A stretch of 20,690 bases of DNA, taken from the NCBI GenBank assembly GCA_023389895.1, contig JAEWDX010000230.1, positions 1-20,690 on the forward strand. The letters run 5' to 3'. Position 1 is the first letter of the stretch. Every line of letters starts with the position of its first letter. Positions 1 through 7,812 of the stretch are shown one piece after another. The position numbers and the translations under genes are program-made. Below the pieces are notes generated by a model. It worked only from the letters and a program-made list of their open reading frames with translations, was not told the DNA's origin and made no database searches. The stretch comes from Bacillota bacterium (GTDB lineage: Bacteria; Bacillota; Bacilli; Bacillales; Cytobacillaceae).

Positions 1-1512
1 GAATTCTGTCACAATGTTTGAGAGTGCTGCTTCACCTGATATATCAATAAAAGGTACATTTCCCATTCTTAATAGCAACACTTTTCGTTTCAAATCAAGA
101 TTATTCATAATGACTTCATTGAATTCTTTAGCGGCTCCGAAAAATAGTGGACCTTCAATATTATAAATACTGATTTGTGGACAATCATGTTTGTCGGAAA
201 CGATATGAGAACGGATCTTCTTATGCTTATTTTTCAAATCAGGTAATGCTTTTACAATCACGGTTTCGTCAGCCACTTGTTTTGTAAATAACACAACAGC
301 TAAAATTAGCCCAATCTGGACAGCAATCGTTAAGTTAACAAATACGGTAAGCAAAAAGGTAATAAGGAGAATGAGTGAATCTCCTGTTTTTGTTTTTAAG
401 ATCTCATAAAAAACATGCTTTTCACTCATATTCCATGCAACAACCATTAATATTGGTGCCATGCTTGCGAGTGGGATGCTAGACGCATACGGAGCGAAGA
501 GAACTAATATAAATAAAACAATCATACCATGGATGACACCGGATATAGGGGAAACAGCACCGTTCTTAATATTTGTCGCCGTTCTTGCAATTGCTCCAGT
601 TGCTGGTATTCCACCAAATAAAGGTGTGATCATATTCGCAATCCCTTGTCCGACAAGCTCACGATTACTATGATGCCTGCTTTTTGTCATTTCATCGGCA
701 ACAACAGCTGATAACAGTGATTCTATCGCACCGAGTATAGCAATTACGAAAGCTGGCTGAATAAGACGGATGATTTTTTCAAATGTAATATCAGGAATAG
801 CAAACTTTGGTAAATTGCTTGGGATATCCCCAAACGTCGAGCCAATTGTTGCAACCTGCTGTGGATAGAAGATGCTTGCAACAATTGTTGATAGTAGTAT
901 CCCAATTAATGGACCAGGGATTTTTGGGAAAAACCTCGGAGTAAATATAAGGATAATGAGACAAATAAGCGCTGTTAAAACACTGTAAAAATTAATCGAA
1001 GAAAAATGTTGAATAATTTCATTAATATTTTGATGGAAAAACTCTTGGCTTTTAACATTTTCCAAACCGAAGAAATTAGCAATTTGACCAGTAAAAATAA
1101 TGACAGCAATGCCAGAAGTAAATCCAATCGTAACCGATCTCGGAATAAATTTAATTAAAAATCCAAGACGGAAGAGCCCCATTAATAAAAGAATAAAACC
1201 CGCCATGAAACCGGCAATTAAAAGGTTTTCATAGCCGTAAGTCATAACAATTCCAAACAATACTGGAATAAAGGCACCAGTTGGACCACCAATCTGAAAT
1301 TTTGATCCCCCTAGTAGTGCGATTAGAATCCCTGCAATAATGGTTGTATAAATTCCATACTCTGGTTTAACTCCTGAGGCAATAGCAAATGCCATTCCTA
1401 ATGGAATGGCAATTACGCCGACAACCATCCCAGATAATAAATCTTTTTGGAAGCTTTGAACTGAATAGCCTTTATATCTTCCAGTAAAAAACCATTTGTC
1501 ATCATGCTGCAC
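1..1512 (-). CDS. SulP-family inorganic anion transporter with STAS domain (partial)
   Basis: This frame is open for 504 codons from a GTG at 1512 to the left edge, so the C-terminus is missing. The protein is very hydrophobic, with about ten or more membrane segments. It carries SulP-type signatures near the N-terminus (SGMVVGVIAIPLGMAFAIA) and mid-protein (IPATGAIARTATNIKNGA). From about residue 430 it becomes a soluble STAS domain ending in the conserved region FIDISGEAAL. SulP proteins are plasma-membrane carriers for sulfate, bicarbonate or related anions; the substrate cannot be told from sequence here. GTG is chosen because an in-frame stop lies just upstream and AAGGAA sits 10-11 bases before it. 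A consensus promoter lies at 1573-1601. No frameshift or in-frame stop was found when the whole frame was read. Confidence 0.93.
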   Translation of the reverse strand, partial: MQHDDKWFFTGRYKGYSVQSFQKDLLSGMVVGVIAIPLGMAFAIASGVKPEYGIYTTIIAGILIALLGGSKFQIGGPTGAFIPVLFGIVMTYGYENLLIAGFMAGFILLLMGLFRLGFLIKFIPRSVTIGFTSGIAVIIFTGQIANFFGLENVKSQEFFHQNINEIIQHFSSINFYSVLTALICLIILIFTPRFFPKIPGPLIGILLSTIVASIFYPQQVATIGSTFGDIPSNLPKFAIPDITFEKIIRLIQPAFVIAILGAIESLLSAVVADEMTKSRHHSNRELVGQGIANMITPLFGGIPATGAIARTATNIKNGAVSPISGVIHGMIVLFILVLFAPYASSIPLASMAPILMVVAWNMSEKHVFYEILKTKTGDSLILLITFLLTVFVNLTIAVQIGLILAVVLFTKQVADETVIVKALPDLKNKHKKIRSHIVSDKHDCPQISIYNIEGPLFFGAAKEFNEVIMNNLDLKRKVLLLRMGNVPFIDISGEAALSNIVTEF

Positions 1513-1572
1513 AAATTATCATTCCTTAGTTTATGAAGTTTATATATTTGAATATTTAAATATACAAATCTA

Positions 1573-1601
1573 ATCTTATCTTTAATTGGTAAGAGTGTCA
1601 A
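1573..1601 (-). promoter_or_regulatory. SigA-type promoter of the SulP gene
   Basis: On the minus strand TTGACA (1601-1596) is followed after exactly 17 bases by TAAGAT (1578-1573). This is a perfect -35 box and a 4-of-6 or better -10 box. It predicts a start near 1566 and a leader of about 54 bases before the GTG at 1512. Confidence 0.75.
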
Positions 1602-1613
1602 AGAGATCTTATC

Positions 1614-1676
1614 TCATAGGTAGTCGTCATCTAAGCTTAAAAAATAATGATTTGGCGGAGAAGGTTGTCCAAACAT
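1614..1676 (-). CDS. Possible 20-residue microprotein (unproven)
   Basis: A short minus-strand frame from ATG 1676 reads MFGQPSPPNHYFLSLDDDYL and stops with TGA just upstream of the SulP promoter. A GGTGA sequence lies 10 bases before the ATG. The frame stays open further upstream (residues SLIILYGEDIN before the Met), and a very strong AAGGAGGAGA lies 8-9 bases before that extension, but no ATG, GTG or TTG sits at the right distance from it. The strong terminator at 1736-1776 lies only about 20 bases upstream, leaving no room for an ordinary promoter. The product is not recognised. The rest of the 1513-1846 gap holds only the SulP promoter and the terminator. Confidence 0.22.
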   Translation of the reverse strand: MFGQPSPPNHYFLSLDDDYL

Positions 1677-1735
1677 ATTGATATCTTCACCATATAATAT
1701 GATTAGAGATCTCCTCCTTAAGGTCTTGTGTCTAC

Positions 1736-1776
1736 AAAAAAACCGTTCATCATGAGAAATGAACGGTTTTTTTTTT
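1736..1776. terminator. Strong bidirectional intrinsic terminator
   Basis: An A-tract and ACCGTTCAT-type left arm (1736-1750) pair perfectly with 1759-1773 around the 8-base loop 1751-1758. The helix is flanked by a T-run on each strand. It lies about 70 bases beyond the stop of the holin-like gene and most likely ends that minus-strand transcript. Confidence 0.85.
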
Positions 1777-1846
1777 AATAGCAATGTTAATCGGTCACAT
1801 TATTGATTTGATGGCACATACTTGTACTGTTTAAGAATGAAGCATT

Positions 1847-2107
1847 TCAGTTTTTTCCCATTCCATTTAATATTTGTTTGATTAGTTGATGCCCTAATAC
1901 AGCCACCCCTGCAGTAACAACCCCATTAATGAGACCTTCATAAGAAAATCCGAATGCAATCGTTCCGAAAATAATAGAGATGACAAGCAATATCCAAATG
2001 ATAAGCCAATTTGGGATAAAGGGTGTTTGTTTTATTGCTACACCTAAAACCCAGAGAGCAGGGACAAGCATTAAATAATTATGATTTAAATATTCGATTA
2101 AGTTCAT
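1847..2107 (-). CDS. Small holin-family membrane protein
   Basis: The product is 86 residues with three hydrophobic stretches: about 10-25 (LMLVPALWVLGVAI), 34-53 (WLIIWILLVISIIFGTIAFG) and 58-75 (GLINGVVTAGVAVLGHQLI). A short polar C-terminus with lysines follows. Length, topology and the VPALWVLG and AAGVAVxGHQLIKQ-like patterns match chromosomal proteins of Firmicutes annotated as phage holin family. True holins open the membrane for endolysins, but no endolysin or other phage gene is present here, so a lytic role is not shown. ATG 2107 is preferred over the in-frame GTG at 2116, because GGAGGTGA overlaps the GTG and lies 8 bases before the ATG. It is divergent from the DUF1659 gene and ends at the terminator 1736-1776. 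Confidence 0.8.
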   Translation of the reverse strand: MNLIEYLNHNYLMLVPALWVLGVAIKQTPFIPNWLIIWILLVISIIFGTIAFGFSYEGLINGVVTAGVAVLGHQLIKQILNGMGKN

Positions 2108-2248
2108 CGCATTCACCTCCGTTTACTGGTAGTTTATGAGCCTTGAAAAAAAGTGCTTGTTCACATAACTAAACGAAGAAAAAAGTTGCGGGTCTATGTC
2201 CATTTTTAAACTTTCTTTCTATATAGAAGGCGAAAGGAGGTGGACGAA

Positions 2249-2467
2249 TTGGCAGATGCAATTTTGTTTGATTCGAAGCTGCGCCTAAATTTCAATGTGG
2301 GCATGAATGAAAAGGGTGAGCCCATTTTCAAATCGAAAACGATTGGCAATGTAAAGAGAGCCGCGACAGCAGATGAGCTATACCAGTTTGCTCAGGCGAT
2401 TGCAACATTGAGCAGTAATCCATTATCTACCATTGTTAGAACAGATAGCTCAGATATTAACGGTTAA
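2249..2467 (+). CDS. DUF1659 family small protein
   Basis: This 72-residue soluble protein has the pattern of the DUF1659 family of Bacillaceae: an N-terminal strand (SKLRLNFNVG), a KSKTIGNVK turn, a helix (ADELYQFAQAIATLS) and a C-terminal strand (STIVRTDSSDI). The family has no established function. TTG 2249 is chosen as start: AAAGGAGGTG at 2233-2242 lies about 6 bases before it, whereas the in-frame GTG at 2240 would be inside that ribosome binding site. It is the first gene of a three-gene plus-strand cluster with DUF2922 and YvrJ, and shows faint resemblance in layout to its DUF2922 neighbour. Confidence 0.85.
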   Translation: MADAILFDSKLRLNFNVGMNEKGEPIFKSKTIGNVKRAATADELYQFAQAIATLSSNPLSTIVRTDSSDING

Positions 2468-2508
2468 TCTTGGCAATTCAAATCGATTAATGGTGGGAGG
2501 TGAAGTGA

Positions 2509-2727
2509 GTGGCTAAGTCACTAGAACTAACTTTTTTCACAGATTTAGGGAAGCAATCACGGATAACGGTTGATAATCCAAAGGAACCTGTTGATCCAGC
2601 TGCTGTAAAGCTTGCAATGGAAGAAATGATTGCCGCGAATATTATTATGAACACGAATGGCGAATTCGTAGCGATTAAGAATGCAAGAGTAGTAGAACGA
2701 AATGTAACTGAATATGAAATTGTGTAA
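2509..2727 (+). CDS. DUF2922 family small protein
   Basis: This 72-residue soluble protein matches the DUF2922 family: strand LELTFFTDLGKQSRITV, then DNPKEPVDPAAVKLAMEEMI forming a helix after a proline turn, then two strands (FVAIKNARVVERNVTEYEIV). The function of the family is unknown. The start is GTG 2509, preceded by GGGAGGTGA at a normal distance. It follows the DUF1659 gene after 41 bases, so both are probably on one transcript. A hairpin terminator (2737-2771) directly follows the stop codon and separates it from yvrJ. Confidence 0.87.
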   Translation: MAKSLELTFFTDLGKQSRITVDNPKEPVDPAAVKLAMEEMIAANIIMNTNGEFVAIKNARVVERNVTEYEIV

Positions 2728-2736
2728 TTTTATCCT

Positions 2737-2771
2737 GGAAGGGCGGCTCGCAACTGTGATCCGTCCTTTTT
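2737..2771 (+). terminator. Intrinsic terminator or attenuator between DUF2922 and YvrJ genes
   Basis: AAGGGCGG (2739-2746) pairs with CCGTCCTT (2761-2768) over 8 bp with one G-U pair and a 14-base loop. The helix runs into a T-run at 2767-2771. It starts 11 bases after the DUF2922 stop. Expression of yvrJ must come from read-through or from a promoter in the short gap 2772-2825. Confidence 0.6.
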
Positions 2772-2833
2772 GCAAAAGCTTTTCATCAATAGAACAAACT
2801 AAAAACAGTGAGAAAAAGGAAGGAGGATTGGAA

Positions 2834-2974
2834 GTGGAAGAATTGATTACGTTAATTGGTGAAATTGGTTTTCCTGTCGTTGTTACCCTTTTTTTGTTAC
2901 ACAGAATAGAAGCCAAGCTTGATGTTGTCGTAAATTCAATTCAAAGTTTGCCTGACCGGTTAAAAAATAGTTAA
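2834..2974 (+). CDS. YvrJ family membrane microprotein
   Basis: This 46-residue protein reads VEELITLIGEIGFPVVVTLF at the start, forming one membrane segment at about residues 4-23. An amphipathic, charged tail (HRIEAKLDVVVNSIQSLPDRL) follows. This matches the YvrJ family, whose function is unknown. The layout, a single N-terminal helix followed by a helix that ends in a basic tail, resembles BhlA/UviB holin-like peptides, but that is only architectural similarity. GTG 2834 is the start: AAGGAGG lies 7 bases before it. The frame is open for 40 codons upstream, but that stretch contains the terminator hairpin and has no plausible ribosome binding site. Confidence 0.85.
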   Translation: MEELITLIGEIGFPVVVTLFLLHRIEAKLDVVVNSIQSLPDRLKNS

Positions 2975-3001
2975 AATTTCCCTATTTATTAGCTGGATTT
3001 G

Positions 3002-3030
3002 TTGACTTTTTTTCCTATAAATGCTAAGTT
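3002..3030 (+). promoter_or_regulatory. Possible promoter of the cold shock gene
   Basis: TTGACT (3002-3007) is followed after 17 bases by TGC TAAGTT (3022-3030), an extended -10-like element with a weak hexamer. It would give a leader of about 100 bases, as expected for cold-shock mRNAs. The leader ends in a small TGGCT/AGCCA hairpin at 3102-3119, immediately before the ribosome binding site. Confidence 0.4.
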
Positions 3031-3136
3031 TAAGTAAACCGTTATGCACCGTATTATATTTTAAGTAAAAGCTATAAGCGTTGTAAATGGTGAATTAACA
3101 GTGGCTTTCTTTATAGCCAATAGGAGGATTTTTTAC

Positions 3137-3337
3137 ATGAAAAACGGTAAAGTTAAATGGTTTAATGCAGAAAAAGGCTTTGGATTTATTGAAGGAGAAG
3201 ACGGAAATGACGTATTCGTTCATTATTCTGCAATTCAATCAGATGGTTTCAAAACATTAGAAGAAGGTCAAGAAGTTTCTTTCGAAGTTGTTGAAGGAGC
3301 TCGTGGACCACAAGCGGCTAACGTAACAAGACTATAA
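3137..3337 (+). CDS. Cold shock protein, CspB/CspD type
   Basis: This 66-residue single cold-shock domain contains NGKVKWFN, the RNP1 motif KGFGFI (13-18), the RNP2 motif VFVHY (26-30) and the ending GPQAANVTRL typical of Bacillus Csp proteins. Such proteins are cytoplasmic single-stranded nucleic acid binders that keep mRNA unfolded and aid transcription and translation, especially after a temperature drop. ATG 3137 is the start, with TAGGAGG 9-10 bases upstream; the frame extends to 3101 but lacks a start with a binding site. It is a single-gene unit, with its own long leader and a terminator at 3360-3388. Which of the several Bacillus paralogues it corresponds to cannot be settled. Confidence 0.96.
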   Translation: MKNGKVKWFNAEKGFGFIEGEDGNDVFVHYSAIQSDGFKTLEEGQEVSFEVVEGARGPQAANVTRL

Positions 3338-3359
3338 TTCAAAAACTAAATGTCAAATG

Positions 3360-3388
3360 GCTCAGCTTAACAGCTGAGCTGTTTTTTT
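3360..3388 (+). terminator. Intrinsic terminator of the cold shock gene
   Basis: GCTCAGCT (3360-3367) pairs perfectly with AGCTGAGC (3372-3379) around the tetraloop TAAC, followed by TG and a run of seven T. Confidence 0.9.
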
Positions 3389-3421
3389 ATGTGCATTGGA
3401 AATCTACTAAATAACTAGATT

Positions 3422-3430
3422 TGATATAAT
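3422..3430 (+). promoter_or_regulatory. Extended -10 promoter of the sbcDC unit
   Basis: TGATATAAT at 3422-3430 is a perfect extended -10 element (TGn followed by TATAAT). No good -35 box is seen at 16-18 bases. The start would be near 3437, giving a leader of about 30 bases before sbcD. Confidence 0.6.
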
Positions 3431-3467
3431 AGAAAGAATAATAGTGTGTGAGAAGAGGGTGCAAGGA

Positions 3468-4613
3468 ATGAAATTTATTCATACTGCGGATTGGCATTTA
3501 GGAAAGCTCGTTCATGGGATTTATATGACAGAGGATCAACGTAATTTTTTACATCAATTTGTTGAGCTTGTTGCAGAAGAGTTGCCAGATGCGGTTATTA
3601 TTGCTGGTGATTTATACGATCGTTCTGTCCCACCAACTGATGCTGTTGAATTATTGAATGAAATTTTATTCAAAATCAATGTGGAACTGAAAACGCCAGT
3701 AATCGCAATTGGCGGCAACCATGATAGCGCCGAAAGGCTTTCATTTGGCAGCACTTGGTATAAACAGAGCAAGTTTTATTTAGCTGGAAAACTAGAGCCA
3801 CAGTGGCAGCCTATACGTATTAACGGTGTAAATTTCTATCTTGTTCCTTATTCCGAGCCTAGTTTCGTTCGCCACTTGCTTAGTGATCAGTCGATTCAAT
3901 CCCATCAGGATGCAATGAAGGCAGTTATTGGAAAACTCGAGCAAACTTTGAATCCGAATGAGCCGAATGTCCTTGTTGGACATGCCTTTGTAACGGGTGG
4001 AAAAACAAGTGATTCAGAACGAATTCTATCTGTTGGCGGTACTGGCTCTGTTAATGCAGATGTCTTCTCACCATTTTCATATACTGCTCTTGGCCATTTA
4101 CATAGTCCAGATGCTATAAAGCATGAGAAAATACGCTATTCAGGCTCCCTGCTTAAATATTCTTTCTCTGAGGCAAAGCAAGAGAAATCGATTACGATTG
4201 TAGAAATGAAAGATAATGGTCAGTTCGATTTACGTACGCGAACACTCACTCCGAAAAATGATCTGCGTGAAGTAGAAGGGTATCTTGAAGAACTGCTTGC
4301 TCCAAGTTTTTATGAAAAACAAGCTTTAAATGACTACTTAAAAATCACGCTTCATGATGAAGGTGCTCTAATCGATCCAATTAATAAACTGCGGCAAATT
4401 TATCCAAACATTTTACATCTTGAACGGAAACTAGCCATTACAGATTTAAAGAAGAAACAATCGTTTTCATCTGCTAAAGTTGATAAAAAGACTGAATTAG
4501 AGCTATTCAAAGAGTTTTATGAGGAAATGACAACAGCTTCCTTTACGGAGGAAAAGAGAACGCTCATGTCTGAGATAATCGAGCAAGCTTTGAGGGAGGA
4601 GCAGGTAAAATGA
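3468..4613 (+). CDS. sbcD: SbcD, nuclease subunit of the SbcCD exonuclease
   Basis: The product is 381 residues, near the usual length of SbcD/Mre11 proteins. The metallophosphoesterase motifs are all visible: HTADWHLGK (metal ligands D8 and H10), IAGDLYDR (D48), GGNHDSAERL (N84, H85, D86), VGHAFVTGG and ALGHLHSPD. A DNA-binding and SbcC-binding C-terminal part follows. With SbcC it forms an ATP-dependent manganese nuclease that opens hairpins and trims blocked DNA ends in recombination and repair. ATG 3468 begins exactly at the conserved start MKFIHTADWH; the upstream GTG codons would add non-conserved residues. GAGGGTG lies about 9 bases before. The stop overlaps the sbcC start by 4 bases, implying translational coupling. 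Confidence 0.97.
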   Translation: MKFIHTADWHLGKLVHGIYMTEDQRNFLHQFVELVAEELPDAVIIAGDLYDRSVPPTDAVELLNEILFKINVELKTPVIAIGGNHDSAERLSFGSTWYKQSKFYLAGKLEPQWQPIRINGVNFYLVPYSEPSFVRHLLSDQSIQSHQDAMKAVIGKLEQTLNPNEPNVLVGHAFVTGGKTSDSERILSVGGTGSVNADVFSPFSYTALGHLHSPDAIKHEKIRYSGSLLKYSFSEAKQEKSITIVEMKDNGQFDLRTRTLTPKNDLREVEGYLEELLAPSFYEKQALNDYLKITLHDEGALIDPINKLRQIYPNILHLERKLAITDLKKKQSFSSAKVDKKTELELFKEFYEEMTTASFTEEKRTLMSEIIEQALREEQVK

Positions 4614-7600
4614 GACCATTAAAATTAACCATGCAAGCGTTTGGTCCATATGCTGAAAAAGAAGAAATTAATTTCACAGAGCTTAAAGATAGAACAATGT
4701 TCGTTATCTCAGGAAAAACGGGTTCGGGAAAGACAACGATTTTCGATGGAATTAGCTATGCTATTTATGGAAAAGCAAGCGGTGAAGACCGAAATGGACC
4801 TGAGCTAAGAAGCCAGTTTGCCAAAAATGAAACATTGACGGAAGTTTCTCTCGAATTTACGTTAAGAAAGAAAACATATGTAATCACACGTTCACCACAA
4901 CAAGAAAGACAGAAGGAACGTGGTGAAGGATTCCGAACAATTGGGGCAAAAGCAGAGTTGTATGTGCGAGATGATAACGGCATCTACCAGCTACTTGCTG
5001 CAAATGTTCGAGAGGTTGACGAGAAAATAAGAGAAACCATGATTATTGACAGTAATCAATTTCGACAAATACTCATGATCCCACAAGGGGAATTTCGTAA
5101 ACTGCTTACCTCAGAAAGCAAGGAGAAGGAAGTCATTCTTCAACGTCTTTTCCATACGCAAAAATATAAACGAATTGAGGAAAAGCTAAAGGAGGATGCA
5201 GCCGAGCTTAAAAAGGCAGTCGAAAGGCAAGTTGAAGATCGCGATCAAGCGATTAAACAAATTCATGGATTGTTTAATGAAGACTTGAAAAGCTTTTTGG
5301 CCGCAGAAAGTGTCAATGATACGCTTATCATGCCACTTTTACAAGAAGAAATAATGGTTATGCATGCTGAACTTGGAGCAATTTTAGCTGAATTAAAGAA
5401 TACGAAGGAAGAAAGGGATAAGCTTCAGCAAAAGCTATATGAAGCAGAAGCGATTGTAAAGCAACTAAACTTACGATCTAATTTAGCAAAACGGAAAGCT
5501 GAGCTTGAAAGTGAAGGTGACCGTTTTGAGCAGATCGATAAGCAAATCAATTTAGCCCATAAAGCAGCACTCCTTGCCCAACAGGAAGAAATTTGCCATC
5601 ATTTGAAAAAAGAGTTGGATAGTGCTAATGAAGAATTAGCAGGATTACGTACGAAGGAAGCAACACTTGCCAATCTTTTAAAAGCACATGAGGAAGGCTT
5701 AAAAAATGAACGAAGTCGTGAAACGGAAAGACGCTTAGTCCATGCCGAAATTAATCGACTTCAAAATCTAAAGGCAGATATCCATTCACTATCATTCGTT
5801 CAATTAGAAGTAGGAAATCTCGAAAAAAATCTGCATGCAAAAACGGAAAGAAAAATCCAGTTAGAGAAAACATCGCAAAAAATAGATCAAATGATGAAAG
5901 ATTTAGTGGTAGAAAAGCAAAAAATTGAAAATGAACATTTAACTTTTATCGAAAATGCCCATAAGCTTGAAAAAATCGATGCAAAGCTTGAGCGAATAAA
6001 AAAATATGCTGAACTAAACAGCCGTCAGAAACAAGCTGTCGTCCTATTGGAAACGAAAGAAAATCATTTGGAGAGGTTTTTGGCAAGAATATCTGATGCT
6101 AACAATTTAGTTCAGCATTTAGAAGAGAAATGGCTACATGGACAGGCTAGCATATTAGCTGGTCAGCTTCATGATGGGGTTTCCTGTCCAGTTTGTGGAT
6201 CTTTACAGCATCCAGATCCGGCCAATTCAGCGGAGATAATTCCTGATGAAAATGATTTGAAAGCGGCGAAGCAGCAGCTTTCCGAGCTAGAAAATGAAAA
6301 AAGGAAGGCAGAATCTGCTTTCTTTGAAGCCAAATCGACTGTCTATTCATTAAATGAAACCGTTGCAGAGCAACTCCTAACTCTTCACAAGGAGCTTCCT
6401 GAGATAAATGCCGATAATCTTTCAATCATTATCGAATCGATTCAAGCAGAACGGACAGATCTTGCGAATAGTCAAAGTGAACTTGCAAAAAAACAGGGAA
6501 GACGTTCAGCCTGTATACAAGAACTTGAAGCTGCTGAGAAGGTAAAGGAAGAAACTGCTGAACAGCTAGCGAAGCTACTTGAGGAAATGAATGAATTAAC
6601 CATTCACTATACAGAGAAGAAAACGAATTTAACAAGAATGATAGCAACGATTCCGGAAGAAGTTCGCTCAGTGTCAGCATTTGAAGAACGTCTGCAAAAA
6701 TCAGTCGAACAGCTAGAGAAGCTGGAGCAGCAATTGGAGGCGGCTCAAAAGCGCTATGAGGAGACAAAGGGAAATCACCTTTCCGTAACAGCCAAATGCG
6801 AAGCAGTAGAAAAACAAGCGATGAAATTGGCTGAACAGCTTAAGCAAGAAAGAGCAGCGTTTTTACATAAAATGCATGAACAAGGCTTCACTACTTACAT
6901 GTTATATAATGAAGCGAAAATGTCAGAAAGACAAATTGATGTACACGAAAGGTCATTGCGTCATTATCGTGAAGAAGTTCGTTCCGTCCATGACAGATAT
7001 GAGGAACTTGTAGAGCTTCTGCAAAACATTGAACAGCCCAATATCGAAAAGCTAACTGAAGCACTAAAAGAGATCGATAGTCAAATAAACGTTTTGCAAG
7101 ATGAGTATACAAATTTGTTGATTAAGAAAAAAGAGAATGATGAAATAACAGCGAGAATCAATAAAATAAATGAACAGATAAAAATATTTGAAGAGCGTTT
7201 TAGATTAATTGGGGATCTATCAGATATGGCTAGAGGGCAGAACACGTCTAAAATTACATTTGAACGTTATGTTCTTGCTACATTCCTTGATGATATTTTA
7301 CAAGAAGCAAATGGTCGATTAAGAAAAATGACGAGTGGCCGCTTTGAATTGCTCAGGAAGACAGACCGTTCAAAAGGAAATGTTCAAAGTGGGTTGGAAC
7401 TACTTGTTTTCGACCAATATACTGGACAAGAAAGACATGTTAAAACATTGTCAGGCGGAGAAAGCTTTAAAGCCGCATTAGCACTAGCATTAGGATTATC
7501 AGATGTTGTCCAAGCATTTGCTGGCGGTGTTTCACTTGAAACGATGTTTATCGATGAAGGCTTTGGTACCCTTGATCCTGAATCACTTGATCAAGCAATT

Positions 7601-7744
7601 GAAGCGCTGATCGATATTCAAAGTAGCGGACGACTAGTCGGAATTATTTCACATGTTCCGGAATTGAAGGAACGAATTGATGCTCGATTAGAAGTAACAG
7701 CTACACAAAGCGGCAGCAAAACGGAATTTCAGTTTTTATCTTAA
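4610..7744 (+). CDS. sbcC: SbcC, SMC-like ATPase subunit of SbcCD
   Basis: This 1044-residue Rad50-like protein has its Walker A motif GKTGSGKTT at 35-43 and Q-loop region SNQFRQILMIPQGEFRKLL. A very long charged coiled coil spans about 180-880 and is interrupted by the zinc hook CPVC at 526-529. The ABC signature LSGGESFKAALALALGLSD (from 947) and Walker B MFIDEGFGTLD (D982, E983) lie at the C-terminus. The two ATPase ends fold together and bind SbcD; zinc hooks join two SbcC molecules, tethering DNA ends. ATG 4610 overlaps the sbcD stop (ATGA), and GGAGGAGCAG lies just upstream inside sbcD. Length is slightly below that of the B. subtilis protein, but all motifs are intact. Confidence 0.97.
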   Translation: MRPLKLTMQAFGPYAEKEEINFTELKDRTMFVISGKTGSGKTTIFDGISYAIYGKASGEDRNGPELRSQFAKNETLTEVSLEFTLRKKTYVITRSPQQERQKERGEGFRTIGAKAELYVRDDNGIYQLLAANVREVDEKIRETMIIDSNQFRQILMIPQGEFRKLLTSESKEKEVILQRLFHTQKYKRIEEKLKEDAAELKKAVERQVEDRDQAIKQIHGLFNEDLKSFLAAESVNDTLIMPLLQEEIMVMHAELGAILAELKNTKEERDKLQQKLYEAEAIVKQLNLRSNLAKRKAELESEGDRFEQIDKQINLAHKAALLAQQEEICHHLKKELDSANEELAGLRTKEATLANLLKAHEEGLKNERSRETERRLVHAEINRLQNLKADIHSLSFVQLEVGNLEKNLHAKTERKIQLEKTSQKIDQMMKDLVVEKQKIENEHLTFIENAHKLEKIDAKLERIKKYAELNSRQKQAVVLLETKENHLERFLARISDANNLVQHLEEKWLHGQASILAGQLHDGVSCPVCGSLQHPDPANSAEIIPDENDLKAAKQQLSELENEKRKAESAFFEAKSTVYSLNETVAEQLLTLHKELPEINADNLSIIIESIQAERTDLANSQSELAKKQGRRSACIQELEAAEKVKEETAEQLAKLLEEMNELTIHYTEKKTNLTRMIATIPEEVRSVSAFEERLQKSVEQLEKLEQQLEAAQKRYEETKGNHLSVTAKCEAVEKQAMKLAEQLKQERAAFLHKMHEQGFTTYMLYNEAKMSERQIDVHERSLRHYREEVRSVHDRYEELVELLQNIEQPNIEKLTEALKEIDSQINVLQDEYTNLLIKKKENDEITARINKINEQIKIFEERFRLIGDLSDMARGQNTSKITFERYVLATFLDDILQEANGRLRKMTSGRFELLRKTDRSKGNVQSGLELLVFDQYTGQERHVKTLSGGESFKAALALALGLSDVVQAFAGGVSLETMFIDEGFGTLDPESLDQAIEALIDIQSSGRLVGIISHVPELKERIDARLEVTATQSGSKTEFQFLS

Positions 7745-7812
7745 TGGAATGTTAATGCGAGATAAATGAATGCAGTTATTTAACATTACTATTGAAATTG
7801 AGGATGAATAAA

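Noticed and set aside
2557..2916. 119-codon minus-strand frame opposite DUF2922 and yvrJ
   Set aside because: It lies antisense to two well-supported small genes with ribosome binding sites, has poor composition, and has no binding site of its own.
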